From: Abyssibius alkaniclasticus
Lineage (GTDB): Bacteria; Pseudomonadota; Alphaproteobacteria; Rhodobacterales; Rhodobacteraceae
NCBI RefSeq assembly: GCF_020447305.1
Contig: NZ_CP095732.1
Coordinates: forward strand, 558,001-622,000
Length of the DNA stretch: 64,000 nucleotides
Direction of reading: 5' to 3'
The notes below the pieces were generated by a model. The model saw only the letters and a program-made list of their open reading frames with translations, made no database searches and was not told the DNA's origin. A program made the position numbers and the translations under genes. Shown here one piece after another: positions 50,871-60,783 of the stretch. The number at the start of each line of letters is the position of its first letter. The first letter of the stretch is position 1.

Positions 50871-51683
50871 TTGGAAGGTTTAACCCCCGGTCGTCTGACC
50901 AAGAACGGCATCAAGCTCTATGAACCCGCCGATTTTGCGGGGATGCGCGCGGCTGGCCGGCTGGCAGCCGAGGTGCTGGACATGATCGCCGAACATGTTG
51001 CCCCCGGCGTGACCACGGGTGAATTGAATGACCGTATCCAGGCGCATGTTGAAGGCGCGGGCGCGACCTCGGCCACCATCGGCTATCGTGGCTATCAGCA
51101 CGCCTCGTGCATTTCGATCAACCATGTGGTGTGCCACGGGATTCCGGGCGACAAGCGGCTGAAAGACGGTGATATCCTGAATATCGACGTGACCGTCATT
51201 CTTGATGGCTGGTTCGGCGATACCAGCCGCATGTATGTGGCCGGCACGCTCAGCCGCAAGGCCGAACGGCTGATCGAGGTGACCCATGACAGCCTGATGA
51301 AAGCGATAGAGCAGGTTCGCCCCGGCAATACATTTGGCGATATCGGCGCGGCCATCCAGCGTTATGCCGAAGCGCAGCGCATGTCGGTTGTGCGCGATTT
51401 TTGCGGCCACGGGCTGGGGCGGGTGTTTCACGCGCCGCCCAACGTGCTGCATTACGGGCGTTGGGGCACCGGCCCCGTGCTGGAACCTGGCATGTTTTTC
51501 ACCATCGAGCCGATGATCAACCTTGGCCGCCCCGAAACCAAGGTGCTGGCCGATGACTGGACCGCCGTGACGAAAGACAAATCGCTTTCGGCGCAGTTTG
51601 AGCATTCGGTCGGCGTCACCGAAACCGGCTGCGAGGTTTTCACGCTGTCGCCCGCAGGCAAGTTCCACCCGACCTGGGGTTAG
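50871..51683 (+). CDS. map: Methionine aminopeptidase type I
   Basis: 270 residues from a TTG start at 50871, chosen because AGGAA lies 9 bases upstream and the length then fits the family. Upstream ATGs would add residues overlapping the CinA gene's start. Metal ligands lie in NIDVTVILDGWFGDTSRM, CGHGLGRVFH, FTIEPM and AQFEHSVGVTETG. It removes initiator methionine from nascent proteins. Confidence 0.92.
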   Translation: MEGLTPGRLTKNGIKLYEPADFAGMRAAGRLAAEVLDMIAEHVAPGVTTGELNDRIQAHVEGAGATSATIGYRGYQHASCISINHVVCHGIPGDKRLKDGDILNIDVTVILDGWFGDTSRMYVAGTLSRKAERLIEVTHDSLMKAIEQVRPGNTFGDIGAAIQRYAEAQRMSVVRDFCGHGLGRVFHAPPNVLHYGRWGTGPVLEPGMFFTIEPMINLGRPETKVLADDWTAVTKDKSLSAQFEHSVGVTETGCEVFTLSPAGKFHPTWG

Positions 51684-51728
51684 CGCGGCGTTAACGTCTT
51701 GCTAACCAAAAGGCGCGACAGTCAGCCC

Positions 51729-52487
51729 ATGTCGCGCCCGCATAAACCCGAATTTGCCGAAGCGCCCCTGCCCGGCTTTGATATGTCGGCCGGTGCCAAA
51801 CCGGTTGCCGTGCCGCATTTTCACGACCATCGCCAACGCTTGCGTGCGCGCTTCATGGCGGCGGGCGGGGCGGCTTTGGCCGATTACGAATTGCTGGAAC
51901 TGGTGCTGTTTCGCGCCATCCCGCGCCGCGATGTCAAGCCGCTGGCCAAGCAGTTGCTGGCCGAGTTTGGCGATTTCAACCACGTTATCTCTGCCCCGCC
52001 CGCGCGGCTAAACCAGGTGCAGGGCGTGGGCGATGCGGTGGTGCAAGAGCTGAAGATTGTTGAAGCTGCCGCGCATCGGCTGGGGCAGGCGCGTGTGCTG
52101 GGGCAAAATGCGCTTACCAGTTGGGCCGCACTTATGGAGTATTGCAAAACCACTATGGCGCATCGCGAAACCGAGCAGTTTCGCATTCTGTTTCTTGACC
52201 GCAAGAACGTGCTGGTGGCCGATGAGCCGCAGGCCAAGGGCACGGTCGACCATGTGCCGGTTTACCCGCGCGAGGTGGTGAAACGCGCGCTGGAGCTGAA
52301 TGCCAGCGCGCTGATATTGGTGCATAACCACCCGTCGGGCGACCCGAGCCCGTCATCGGCCGATATCGCGATGACCACGCAAATCCGGCAGGCGGCAAGC
52401 GCATTGGGCATTGTGCTGCATGATCATGTGATCATCGGCAAAGAGCGCGATTTCAGCTTTCGCGCCGATGGGTTGCTGAGCGCCTAG
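51729..52487 (+). CDS. radC: RadC-family JAB/MPN-domain protein
   Basis: 252 residues: helix-hairpin-helix region LNQVQGVGDAVVQELK, then the MPN domain with the JAMM motif HNHPSGDPSPSSAD. The function of RadC is unsettled. ATG 51729 is used; the gene follows map by 45 bp. Its stop shares CTAG with the convergent OmpA chimera. Confidence 0.92.
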   Translation: MSRPHKPEFAEAPLPGFDMSAGAKPVAVPHFHDHRQRLRARFMAAGGAALADYELLELVLFRAIPRRDVKPLAKQLLAEFGDFNHVISAPPARLNQVQGVGDAVVQELKIVEAAAHRLGQARVLGQNALTSWAALMEYCKTTMAHRETEQFRILFLDRKNVLVADEPQAKGTVDHVPVYPREVVKRALELNASALILVHNHPSGDPSPSSADIAMTTQIRQAASALGIVLHDHVIIGKERDFSFRADGLLSA

Positions 52488-54295
52488 CGCAGTGCGCGCG
52501 CCCAAACCTCGACCCGGTTATTGGCCAGGGCACCACGCGGATCGGCGTTGCAGGCCAGCGGCGCGACATGGCCATAACCGATGGGCGTAACCGCTACATT
52601 GGCGGGCAGGTTGCCGATCTGGTCAAGCAGCGCATTGGCAACGGTTTGTGAACGCTCGTTGGACAGGGCCACGCTATTGGCAGAGCTGCGCGCCGAATCC
52701 GTAAAACCGACCAGCAGAATTTCCTGCCCGCCAAAACGGTTGGCGCGGATCAGGTCTGCGAGGCGGCGCAAATCATCCTCGCCACGGCTGTCGAGCCCGG
52801 TTTCGCCAGCGCCCGCGCGCAAGGTCAGGCTCAGGCGGCGCGCGTCAATCAGCGTTTGCGTGAAGTTGATCAGCTGGTCTTCGGCCCCGCGCGTGCTTGG
52901 GTCCAGCGTGACCTGGGCAAAGCGCAACCCCTGTTCGGCCACATTCGCCGTGGCGGGCGACAGTGCCACCAGCCCGACATTCACCAAGGTGCGTTCAGCC
53001 ATCGTGCCGGTCATGAAATTCAGCAGCCGGTCGGTCGAATTCGACACGCCACCGGCGGGGTAGATTGCCAGAATGCGGCGCACCAGCGGGTAATCTCCGG
53101 CCTTGATGGCAAATTCTTCCGGCGCTGTGCGCAGCCCGCAGCTATCGGCAATCGCCAGCGGTTTGGCGTTGCGCACTTCGGCAAAACCGACCAGGCCAAT
53201 GGCACCGCGTTCGCGCGCCACCGCATCGGCCAGCAGCGATTCGGATTCGACCCGCTGCACATTGGCGGCCATTTGCAGGCCCGCATCGCGCAACAGGCCG
53301 TTTGCAATTACCCAGGCGGTGCTGCTCTCATCGCCGGGCAGCATCAGCCGTATGGGCATATCCGGCCCGCCAAGTGCCGACCAGTTGCTGATCCGCCCCG
53401 ACAGGATGCCCGCAAGGTCGCTCATATTCAATGCGTTGATCTGGTTGTCGCGCGTGGTGATAAAGGCGGCTGCATCCAGGCCAATGACCGAATATTCGGC
53501 GCCCGGCATGTCCAGCAGGGCTTCTTCACCGGCCAGTGCCAGATCGACAAACCCCTGGCCCATCAACTCGGCAATATCGGCCTGGCTCGAGGCCATCAGC
53601 TCGATATCGAGCGGGTCGCGCCCGCCACCGCTCAGCAGCAGAACCCGCGAATCCGACGAGCCGCGCTGGCTAAAGTCGCGCTGGTCCAGAAAGCCCCAGG
53701 TTTCCACCATCAGCGGGGCAAGGTTGCGAATAAGCTCGGACTGGCCCGCAAGCCGGATGCGCGATTCATCAAAATCACGCTCGGGCGTTATGCTGGCCGC
53801 AATGGGTGAAGTGGTTTCCGCCGTGCTGGCCCCGGCCGGTGCTGAAGGAGAGGCCGGGCCGGTGGTAGTGGCAACAACCGGCGCAGTGGGCGCGGTCGCA
53901 GTTTCGGGCACGGTGTCGGGCGCTGTGCTGGCCACAGCCTCGGCGGGCGGGGTGGCGGCAGGCGGCACGGTTGTTGGCGCGGCCGTTGCCGCGGTTTCGG
54001 TGCCGGGTGCCACGGCCTGTGCGGGGGCGGTGGCGGGGGTGGCGGGCGCGGCATCAGCCGTGGCCTCGGGCGGGCAGGCCCCGGCAATGCAAACCATCGC
54101 CGCTGCGGGCAGGCGCATTTCGCCAAGCGGGGTTTTTACAACCCAGGTCTCGCCATCAAAGCTGCGAAGGTCGCCGTTGATTTCCAGCCGGCTGTCGGTG
54201 GCGCGCAAGGTAACGGGTTCAGCCAAGGCTGTGATCGGCAGCAATGTCAGGGCAGCGCCCAGAAAGATTTTATTCATCATCATATCTTGCCCCAT
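52484..54295 (-). CDS. Chimeric envelope protein: phosphate-type binding domain plus OmpA domain
   Basis: 603 residues. The signal peptide ends ITALAEP. A small domain with FDGETWVVKTPLGEMRLPAAAMVC follows, then an alanine/proline/threonine-rich linker (about 75-175), a PstS-like substrate-binding domain (about 185-440, with DLAGILSGRISNWSALGG and GDESSTAWV), and a C-terminal OmpA domain (ILLVGFTDSARSSANSVALSNERSQTVANALL, ending NNRVEVWARAL). It should link a periplasmic ligand sensor to peptidoglycan. ATG 54295 has GAGGTG upstream; 54283 is an alternative. It lies 15 bp after the anchored 765-aa gene. Confidence 0.85.
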   Translation of the reverse strand: MGQDMMMNKIFLGAALTLLPITALAEPVTLRATDSRLEINGDLRSFDGETWVVKTPLGEMRLPAAAMVCIAGACPPEATADAAPATPATAPAQAVAPGTETAATAAPTTVPPAATPPAEAVASTAPDTVPETATAPTAPVVATTTGPASPSAPAGASTAETTSPIAASITPERDFDESRIRLAGQSELIRNLAPLMVETWGFLDQRDFSQRGSSDSRVLLLSGGGRDPLDIELMASSQADIAELMGQGFVDLALAGEEALLDMPGAEYSVIGLDAAAFITTRDNQINALNMSDLAGILSGRISNWSALGGPDMPIRLMLPGDESSTAWVIANGLLRDAGLQMAANVQRVESESLLADAVARERGAIGLVGFAEVRNAKPLAIADSCGLRTAPEEFAIKAGDYPLVRRILAIYPAGGVSNSTDRLLNFMTGTMAERTLVNVGLVALSPATANVAEQGLRFAQVTLDPSTRGAEDQLINFTQTLIDARRLSLTLRAGAGETGLDSRGEDDLRRLADLIRANRFGGQEILLVGFTDSARSSANSVALSNERSQTVANALLDQIGNLPANVAVTPIGYGHVAPLACNADPRGALANNRVEVWARALR

Positions 54296-54310
54296 TGTGA
54301 ATGGCACCTC

Positions 54311-56608
54311 TTAGCGGGCGGCTGTCCAAAGATCGTCGACGAGTCCCATAAGTTCAGCCGTGGGCAGAACCGCCCCGCAGGCTGCAAGCTGCACCGATTG
54401 CTGCCGCGCAAATGCGGCAGCATTTTCGCTGCGGAAAGTTGTCAATTCGGTCGAGCCGCCACAATCCGCCCCGGCATCGCCCATACGCAACGACAGGGTG
54501 ATAATGCCGTCAGGCGTCGCCCGGCTCAGCGGCATGGAATAAACCGAGGCATGTGCAGCCCCCGCCACATCAAGCGAGCCAAGCTCGGTCAGAAAACCGC
54601 CCCCCAGAATGCGCGCGGCGCGGTAGTCACGCGGGGTCTGCGGCGAGATATGGCCGGGCGAGTTGGCCGGTGCGCCGAATTCATAGGCGTTCAGCTCGAT
54701 ATCGGCCACACCGCGCCAGCTGATCCCGGCGCGCAGAATGGTTTCGGTATCCGGCACGATGAGCGAGGTTGTCGATGACGCACCATCGGCAAATTCAACG
54801 CTGATATCGGCGCTGCGTTCCAGCGCGGGGAATTGCACGATCGCCGTGCCATCCGCACCGGTCATTTCAGAAAACGCAATCGCGGCATGGGTTACGGTGA
54901 ACATCTGGTTCGGGCGACAGGCCGCGCCGATGATCAGTTCGATCTCGGCACCGGGGCGCAGCAGCGTGTCGAGCGAAATATCGCAGGCGGTTTCGCCGGG
55001 CAACGAGCTTGACGGGCCGGTCGCCTCTGGCTCAAGGCTGGCGACTTGCAGCGGCGGCGCGGTGCTGGAGTCGATATTCGGCCCGGCGGTCAGGTCGCCA
55101 GCAGCGCCGTCAAGCGCGCCGGGCGCACCGCTCATCGCCACATGGCGCATAAGCAGCCGCGGGCGCGCGGGCGTGGATTCGCCGCTTTCAAGCGAGGGAA
55201 GCAGTGTGGTCGCCGTGGCCACCAGCGCGGTTGGCGACGATGTCGAGGTGTCGGCCACGGGGGGCAGAATGGTGCCGGGCTCGTTGGCCGGGTTGACCAG
55301 CGGCGCGCTCGCCGTGGTCAGCGCGGCATCGTTGCTGGAATCGAGTTCTACGCGAACATCGGAGATTTGAACGGCGGCAAGCGTGGGGAACGCATCAAGC
55401 ACCTGCACCGCCATATCCGTTGCCGCACCTACGGAATCGGAAGGTGGCAGCGTTGCGCTGGCCAAAAGCACCTGCGCACCGGCAAAGCGCGCAGCCGCGC
55501 CGTTGCGGATGATCGATTCGGCGGTTTCGGTGGGAATGTCGAGCGCGGCAAGCTGTGGCGCCTCTTCCAGCACATTGGGGCCAATCCCCAGAACCTCGAC
55601 CGCGTCATTGGTGGGGGCGGCGCTGCTCAGGGCGGGGGCGGGCGCGGTTGCCACGGGCGACGAGGGTTGAACCCCCGCAATGGCCACATCGGATGCACCC
55701 TCAACCTCGGGGCCCCCGGCACTGCCGCCAAATGTGGCGCCTGCAACAACGACCGAGCGGCCAAGCGATACGCCCTCATCGCCAAGGCTTGGCGCGGTGA
55801 AGCTGGTATCCATCTGCCCCAAAGTCGCATCTACCGCCGCTTCGACCGCGGGGCTGCTGGCCGGTGTGCTGTCGGGCAGGGCCGCGCCACGCGCCATTTC
55901 TGAACGCAACTGCGCGGCGGCATCATTGGGCGCAACGATCTCGTCAATTTGCGGGGCGGCCAGCATGGGGGGGCGAATGCCCGCAACCACCATGTCCACC
56001 TCGGGGACAGAGTCATTTGCGCTGGCCATGCTTGCACCGGGATCGACCATGATCTGCGGGGCGGAACTGTTCGCCCCCACAGAATCGGACCCCGCATCGG
56101 ACCCGGCGCCATTGGCCGTGTTTACCGGCTGCGGTGCAAAGCTGGTTGCCGCTGCCGCGGCGGCTGTCTGCATGTCGCCATCGGGCGGCCTGGCCGGCGT
56201 TGCAACCGGGGTTTGCTGCGGCGACGTGGTCTGGCCGGCCGCGGCGACCGCCGTGCTGCCCACCACCGAAATTGTTACGGATTTATCGGCGCAACCTTCG
56301 GCTGTTGCCACGCAATAGGTGAAGGTCTGTTCACCCACACAGCTGGCATCGCTGCGATAAAACAGCATCTGCCCGATACCGGGGCGCAGCTCGCCACAGG
56401 CGGGCACGGTGGTCACGGCCAGCGGGCCGCGCACCGCATCATTGGCCAGCACATCCAACTGCTGCTCGGCGCCGGCAAGTGCCGTGAAATAATCATCTTC
56501 GGTGGATTCGGTGGTTTGCCCGCTCAGCAACGAGATAATGCTGTCGCCATACTGCACCATAGTCCCGGCAAAAATTGCCAGAACCAGGCCCGTAAGCAGC
56601 GTCATCAT
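54311..56608 (-). CDS. Anchored envelope protein with cadherin-like domain, function unknown
   Basis: 765 residues. One N-terminal membrane helix (about 3-22) precedes a cadherin/Ig-like stretch (LDVLANDAVRGPLAV ... EQTFTYCVAT ... CADKSVTISVVG, about 45-120). Then comes a very long alanine/serine/threonine-rich region (about 125-530) and a folded C-terminus with SWRGVADIELNAYEFG and paired cysteines. ATG 56608 is chosen; a GTG at 56626 is in frame. The start context repeats upstream at a leader ORF. It is in one operon with the OmpA chimera. I do not recognise the family as a whole. Confidence 0.75.
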   Translation of the reverse strand: MMTLLTGLVLAIFAGTMVQYGDSIISLLSGQTTESTEDDYFTALAGAEQQLDVLANDAVRGPLAVTTVPACGELRPGIGQMLFYRSDASCVGEQTFTYCVATAEGCADKSVTISVVGSTAVAAAGQTTSPQQTPVATPARPPDGDMQTAAAAAATSFAPQPVNTANGAGSDAGSDSVGANSSAPQIMVDPGASMASANDSVPEVDMVVAGIRPPMLAAPQIDEIVAPNDAAAQLRSEMARGAALPDSTPASSPAVEAAVDATLGQMDTSFTAPSLGDEGVSLGRSVVVAGATFGGSAGGPEVEGASDVAIAGVQPSSPVATAPAPALSSAAPTNDAVEVLGIGPNVLEEAPQLAALDIPTETAESIIRNGAAARFAGAQVLLASATLPPSDSVGAATDMAVQVLDAFPTLAAVQISDVRVELDSSNDAALTTASAPLVNPANEPGTILPPVADTSTSSPTALVATATTLLPSLESGESTPARPRLLMRHVAMSGAPGALDGAAGDLTAGPNIDSSTAPPLQVASLEPEATGPSSSLPGETACDISLDTLLRPGAEIELIIGAACRPNQMFTVTHAAIAFSEMTGADGTAIVQFPALERSADISVEFADGASSTTSLIVPDTETILRAGISWRGVADIELNAYEFGAPANSPGHISPQTPRDYRAARILGGGFLTELGSLDVAGAAHASVYSMPLSRATPDGIITLSLRMGDAGADCGGSTELTTFRSENAAAFARQQSVQLAACGAVLPTAELMGLVDDLWTAAR

Positions 56609-56609
56609 T

Positions 56610-56700
56610 TTATCGTCTTTAAACACCTGCGAGACCTAAAACCACTTCACCGGATATATACAAACATTTCTCAAAGAAATACAGCATCTTATCGTCTTTA
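56610..56700 (-). repeat. Duplicated 12-mer TAAAGACGATAA
   Basis: Exact copies at 56610-56621 and 56689-56700, 79 bp apart in direct orientation; similarity extends to 19 bases with two mismatches. Both copies stand directly before an ATG on the minus strand. Confidence 0.7.
56619..56687 (-). CDS. 22-codon leader ORF upstream of the anchored protein
   Basis: ATG 56687 to TAA 56619-56621, hydrophobic and aromatic at the start (MLYFFEKC) and ending in GLAGV. Its start context TAAAGACGATAAGATG is nearly identical to that of the real gene (TAAAGACGATAAAATG), and its stop codon is the first triplet of that downstream copy, 10 bases before ATG 56608. It may be a regulatory leader peptide or a by-product of a local duplication. 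Confidence 0.4.
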   Translation of the reverse strand: MLYFFEKCLYISGEVVLGLAGV

Positions 56701-56856
56701 GTTAAACGCAATCGGGTGACGCTATCAAGCCCTACGGCTTGCCAGACAGCCCCCGATTCATACTAGATATAGCTGCACCCGGTGGAACTTTCCATGCGGA
56801 GCCCATCAAATCTGAACAAATTGTCGAAAATGTGGCCGCATCAGGTAAATGCCCAT
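56701..56856 (-). promoter_or_regulatory. Remainder of the intergenic region between secA and the anchored-protein operon
   Basis: Together with the leader ORF and the secA terminator this makes up the 320-bp gap. It is relatively AT-rich. I see a weak -35/-10 candidate on the minus strand (TTGATA at 56723-56728, then TTTAAC at 56701-56706, 16-base spacer) and no other coding signal. Confidence 0.3.
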
Positions 56857-56904
56857 AAAACACAGGCCGCGCCCTGCCCTAAAGCACTGCGCGGCCTGTG
56901 TTTT
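56857..56904. terminator. Long inverted repeat after secA
   Basis: AAAACACAGGCCGCGC (56857-56872) is perfectly complementary to 56889-56904, a 16-bp stem with a 16-base loop, 24 bp past the secA stop. On either strand the stem is flanked by TTTT, so it can act as a terminator, mainly for secA. Confidence 0.75.
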
Positions 56905-56928
56905 CGGCCCGCCACTTGCGGTGTCTGC

Positions 56929-59646
56929 CTAAACCTTGCCGTGGCAATGCTTGTATTTCTTGCCCGAACCGCAGGGGCAAGAATCATTGCGCCCAACGCG
57001 CGACCATGTGCTTTCATCCGCCGGGTCCACGCCGGCATTGGGGGGGCTGGCGGGTGTGGCCGCATTCGGCTTTGCAGGCTGCGCGCTTGCACCGGCTATG
57101 GCGTTCTGCTGGGCCGATTGCGCAGCCTTGAGCCTGGCCAGAAGCTCCTGATGCTCTTCGGGCGACAGAATCTGCACATGCGAAAGCTGGGTGGTGACAT
57201 CGATCCGTAACCGGTTGAGCAGGGTTTCAAACAGGGTGAAGGCTTCGGATTTATACTCGTTCAGCGGGTCGCGCTGCGCGTATGAGCGAAAGCCGATGAC
57301 ACTGCGCAGATGCTCCAGCCGCAACAGATGTTCGCGCCAGGCCTTGTCGATCGCCTGCAACAGCACCTGTTTTTCGATGCGGCGCATGGTGTCGGGCGTG
57401 GCTTTCACGGCCTTTTGCGCCATCGCCTTATCGGTTTCGGCATAAAGCCGCTCGCGAATCACCTCGTCATCAACACCCTCTTCCCGGCCCCAGTCGATAA
57501 TCGGCAGATCGAGGCCAAAGATCTTCAGAACCTCGGCATAGAGCCCTTCCATGTTCCACTGGTCGGGATAGGCGCGCGGCGGGATATGCGCGGTGACAAT
57601 ATCATCAACCACATCCTGGCGCATGGATTGCACCACTTCGGATTGGTCGGCCCCGGCCATGACTTCGCGGCGCTGCGCAAAGATGTTCTTGCGCTGCTGG
57701 TTCATGACATCGTCAAATTTCAGCAGGTTTTTACGAATGTCGAAGTTGCGCGCCTCGACCTTGGCCTGCGCGCGCTCCAGCGCCTTGTTCACCCAGGGAT
57801 GCACAATCGCCTCGCCCTCTTTCATGCCCAAACGCTGCAGCATCTTGTCAAGGTTGCCCGAGTTGAAGATGCGCATCAGATCGTCTTCAAGGCTGAGGAA
57901 GAACACCGTGCGCCCGGGGTCGCCCTGACGGCCCGAACGGCCGCGCAACTGGTTATCAATCCGGCGGCTTTCGTGGCGTTCGGTGGCCAGCACGAACAGG
58001 CCGCCGGCCTCCAGCGCCTTTTTCCTGGCATCGGCATGGCGCGCGGAAATATCGGCACGAATCGCCACCGGGTCGGCCCCGTCGCCCGCGGCTTCTATCG
58101 CAGCATTCACCTCGGCATCGAGGTTGCCGCCAAGCTGGATATCGGTGCCGCGGCCCGCCATGTTGGTGGCGATTGTCACCGCGCCGGGGCGGCCCGCATC
58201 GGCAATAATCTCGGCTTCCTGTTCGTGAAAACGCGCGTTCAGCACATTGTGCTTTATCTTGTCTTTCTTCAGAATCGCCGCGATCTCTTCGGATTTCTCG
58301 ATCGATGTCGTGCCGACAAGCACCGGCTGGCCCTTGGCATTGGCCTCCTTGATCGCCTCGACCACGGCCGCATATTTTTCCTTGGCCGTGCGATACACTC
58401 GGTCATGCTCGTCCAGCCGGGCAATGGGCACATTGGTGGGCACTTCCACCACGCCAAGCCCGTAAATTTCCATAAACTCCTCGGCTTCGGTCATAGCTGT
58501 GCCGGTCATGCCGCCGAGCTTGTCATACAGTCGGAAATAGTTCTGGAATGTGACCGAGGCCAGCGTCACGTTTTCGGGCTGGATGGCCACGCCTTCCTTG
58601 GCCTCGAGCGCCTGGTGCAGGCCCTGGGAAAGCCTTCGCCCGGTCATCATGCGGCCGGTGAATTCATCGATCAGAATCACATCCTGCCCGCGCACAATGT
58701 AATCTTTCTCGGCCTTATACATTTTATGGGCGACAAGCGCCTGGTTCACATGGTGAACAATGCTGGTGCTTTCCGGGTCATAAAGCGTGGCATCGGCGGG
58801 CAACAGGCCCTCGGCATGTAGCCGCTGCTCCATGAATTCGTTACCCGCATCGGTCAGCGCGGCATGGCGGGCCTTTTCGTCAATCTCGTAATGCTCTTCG
58901 GTCAGCGACGGGATCAGCTTGTCAATCGTGACATACAAATCCGATTTGTCATCGGTCGGGCCGGAAATGATCAGCGGCACGCGCGCTTCGTCAATCAGAA
59001 TCGAGTCGACCTCGTCAACCACGGCAAAATAATGGTCGCGCTGGCGGATCTGGCTCAGATCGGCCTTCATATTGTCGCGCAGGTAATCGAAGCCCAGCTC
59101 GTTATTGGTGCAATAGGTCACATCCGCCAGATAGCCGGCGGCCTTTTCCTCTTCGCTCTGGTTGGGCACGACGACGCCGTAGCTCAGCCCGAGAAACTCG
59201 TAAACCTTGCCCATCCAGGCCGCATCGCGCCGCGCCAGATAGTCGTTCACCGTGACCACATGCACGCCGCGCCCGGTCAGCGCGTTCAGATAGCATGGCA
59301 GCGTGGCCATCAGGGTTTTACCCTCGCCGGTTTTCATTTCGGCGATATTGCCTTGGTGCAAGAAGATCCCGCCCATCAACTGCACATCGAAGGGGCGCAG
59401 CCCAAGGGCGCGGAACGCGCCTTCGCGGGCATTGGCAAAGGCTTCGGGCAGCAGGCTGTCGAGGCTTTCGCCATCGGCTACGCGCTTGCGAAACGCCTCG
59501 GTCTTGGCGCGAATTTCGTCATCGCTCAGCGCTTTGAACTGCGGTTCCAGCGCGTTGATCTTGGCCACCAGCGGCAGGGTTGCCTTGATCTTGCGGTCAT
59601 TCGGGGTGCCAAAAACTTTTTTGGCGATCGTTCCAAGGCCCAGCAT
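56929..59646 (-). CDS. secA: Preprotein translocase ATPase SecA
   Basis: 905 residues. Walker A lies in MKTGEGKT, the DEAD-type [14 protein letters not shown] follows, and [13 protein letters not shown] is in the second motor domain. The C-terminus has the SecB/zinc motif [17 protein letters not shown] 59646 is chosen, preceded by GGAG; the longer in-frame start at 59778 runs into the promoter region. It is divergent from the PPIase operon, whose product folds exported proteins. Confidence 0.97.
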   Translation of the reverse strand: MLGLGTIAKKVFGTPNDRKIKATLPLVAKINALEPQFKALSDDEIRAKTEAFRKRVADGESLDSLLPEAFANAREGAFRALGLRPFDVQLMGGIFLHQGNIAEMKTGEGKTLMATLPCYLNALTGRGVHVVTVNDYLARRDAAWMGKVYEFLGLSYGVVVPNQSEEEKAAGYLADVTYCTNNELGFDYLRDNMKADLSQIRQRDHYFAVVDEVDSILIDEARVPLIISGPTDDKSDLYVTIDKLIPSLTEEHYEIDEKARHAALTDAGNEFMEQRLHAEGLLPADATLYDPESTSIVHHVNQALVAHKMYKAEKDYIVRGQDVILIDEFTGRMMTGRRLSQGLHQALEAKEGVAIQPENVTLASVTFQNYFRLYDKLGGMTGTAMTEAEEFMEIYGLGVVEVPTNVPIARLDEHDRVYRTAKEKYAAVVEAIKEANAKGQPVLVGTTSIEKSEEIAAILKKDKIKHNVLNARFHEQEAEIIADAGRPGAVTIATNMAGRGTDIQLGGNLDAEVNAAIEAAGDGADPVAIRADISARHADARKKALEAGGLFVLATERHESRRIDNQLRGRSGRQGDPGRTVFFLSLEDDLMRIFNSGNLDKMLQRLGMKEGEAIVHPWVNKALERAQAKVEARNFDIRKNLLKFDDVMNQQRKNIFAQRREVMAGADQSEVVQSMRQDVVDDIVTAHIPPRAYPDQWNMEGLYAEVLKIFGLDLPIIDWGREEGVDDEVIRERLYAETDKAMAQKAVKATPDTMRRIEKQVLLQAIDKAWREHLLRLEHLRSVIGFRSYAQRDPLNEYKSEAFTLFETLLNRLRIDVTTQLSHVQILSPEEHQELLARLKAAQSAQQNAIAGASAQPAKPNAATPASPPNAGVDPADESTWSRVGRNDSCPCGSGKKYKHCHGKV

Positions 59647-59871
59647 CCAGGCTCCAATTCCATGTCCGGCGGCTCCGGCGGGTAGCCGCGCATTCTGTTT
59701 TGCGCACCGGGGCAAATGCCAACAGGTGCTTGTAACGGGGGTGTTCAGCGCGTAAATCAGGCCTGCGCCAAAAGACAAACCCGGCGCATGATGTATGCGG
59801 CGACCTTGCGGCTGTCAACGCCAGCGCCGCCCCAGATTGATAGTTTGCCCAAGCGGCCAAGGGAGAAGAAT

Positions 59872-60780
59872 ATGCTGAAGTCGATTTTAACAGGCGCATC
59901 CGCGCTGGCCATTCTGGCTATGGCCGCCCCGGTCTGGGCGCAGGAAACCGCCCCCGAGGCCGCGCCGGACGCCACGCCCGAAGCCACAATGCCCGCCTAT
60001 GACGCGGCCGATGTCAACAGCGTGCTGGCGCGTGTGAACGGCGCCGAAATCACCCTTGGCCATGTGATCGCGCTGCGCAAAAGCCTGCCCGAAGACTATC
60101 AGAACATGCCCGATGAAACGCTTCTGAACGGCATCATCGAGCAGATGATCGAGCAGACACTGCTTTCCGGCCCGACCGATGGCGCGCTTCCGCTTGGCGT
60201 TCGCCTGACAACCGAAAACGAGATTCGTGCGCAACTGGCCGCCCGCCAGATTGATGCGCTGCTGGCCGCCGAAGTGACCGACGAAGAGCTTCAGGCGCTG
60301 TATGATTCGGAAATTGCTGGGGTCGAACCGCAGGTCGAGTATAATGCCAGCCATATCCTGGTTGAAACCGAAGACGAGGCAAAGGCGATTGTGGCCGAGC
60401 TTGAAGCCGGTGGCGATTTCGCCGCCATCGCCCAGGAAAAATCGCTCGACCCCGGTTCAGGCGCCAATGGTGGCAGCCTTGGCTGGTTTGGCCTTGGCCG
60501 CATGGTGCCGGAATTTGAAGCCGCCGTCGTGGCGCTGGAAATCGGCGAAACCTCGGCACCCGTGCAAAGCCAGTTCGGCTGGCATATCGTGCGCCTGGAT
60601 GACCAGCGCGACCGCCCTCTGCCCACGGTTGACGAGCTGCGCGCCGAGCTGACACAGGAAGTGAACCGCCGCAAGATTCTGGCGGAAATCGACCGTTTGC
60701 GCGGCGAGGCCGATATTGAAACCGGCCTGCTGAATATCGACCCGGCGCTGAGCCGCAACTACGATCTGATCGCGGAGTAG
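59872..60780 (+). CDS. Periplasmic peptidyl-prolyl isomerase, parvulin type
   Basis: 302 residues with a signal peptide ending PVWAQE, an N-terminal helical chaperone-like region (SurA/PrsA type), and a parvulin domain with ASHILVETEDEAKAIV, GGSLGWFGLGRMVPEFE and FGWHIVRL. It assists folding of exported proteins. GGGAGAAG precedes ATG 59872; in-frame upstream ATGs lack a ribosome site and a signal peptide. It lies 3 bp before argJ. Confidence 0.92.
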   Translation: MLKSILTGASALAILAMAAPVWAQETAPEAAPDATPEATMPAYDAADVNSVLARVNGAEITLGHVIALRKSLPEDYQNMPDETLLNGIIEQMIEQTLLSGPTDGALPLGVRLTTENEIRAQLAARQIDALLAAEVTDEELQALYDSEIAGVEPQVEYNASHILVETEDEAKAIVAELEAGGDFAAIAQEKSLDPGSGANGGSLGWFGLGRMVPEFEAAVVALEIGETSAPVQSQFGWHIVRLDDQRDRPLPTVDELRAELTQEVNRRKILAEIDRLRGEADIETGLLNIDPALSRNYDLIAE

Positions 60781-60783
60781 GCA

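Noticed and set aside
57310-58821. A 503-codon plus-strand open frame
   Set aside because: It is antisense to secA, with no domain motif; secA has all motor motifs on the other strand.
59647-59778. Upstream extension of secA
   Set aside because: The residues do not resemble SecA, and [13 protein letters not shown] at 59646 is the usual start, with GGAG before it.
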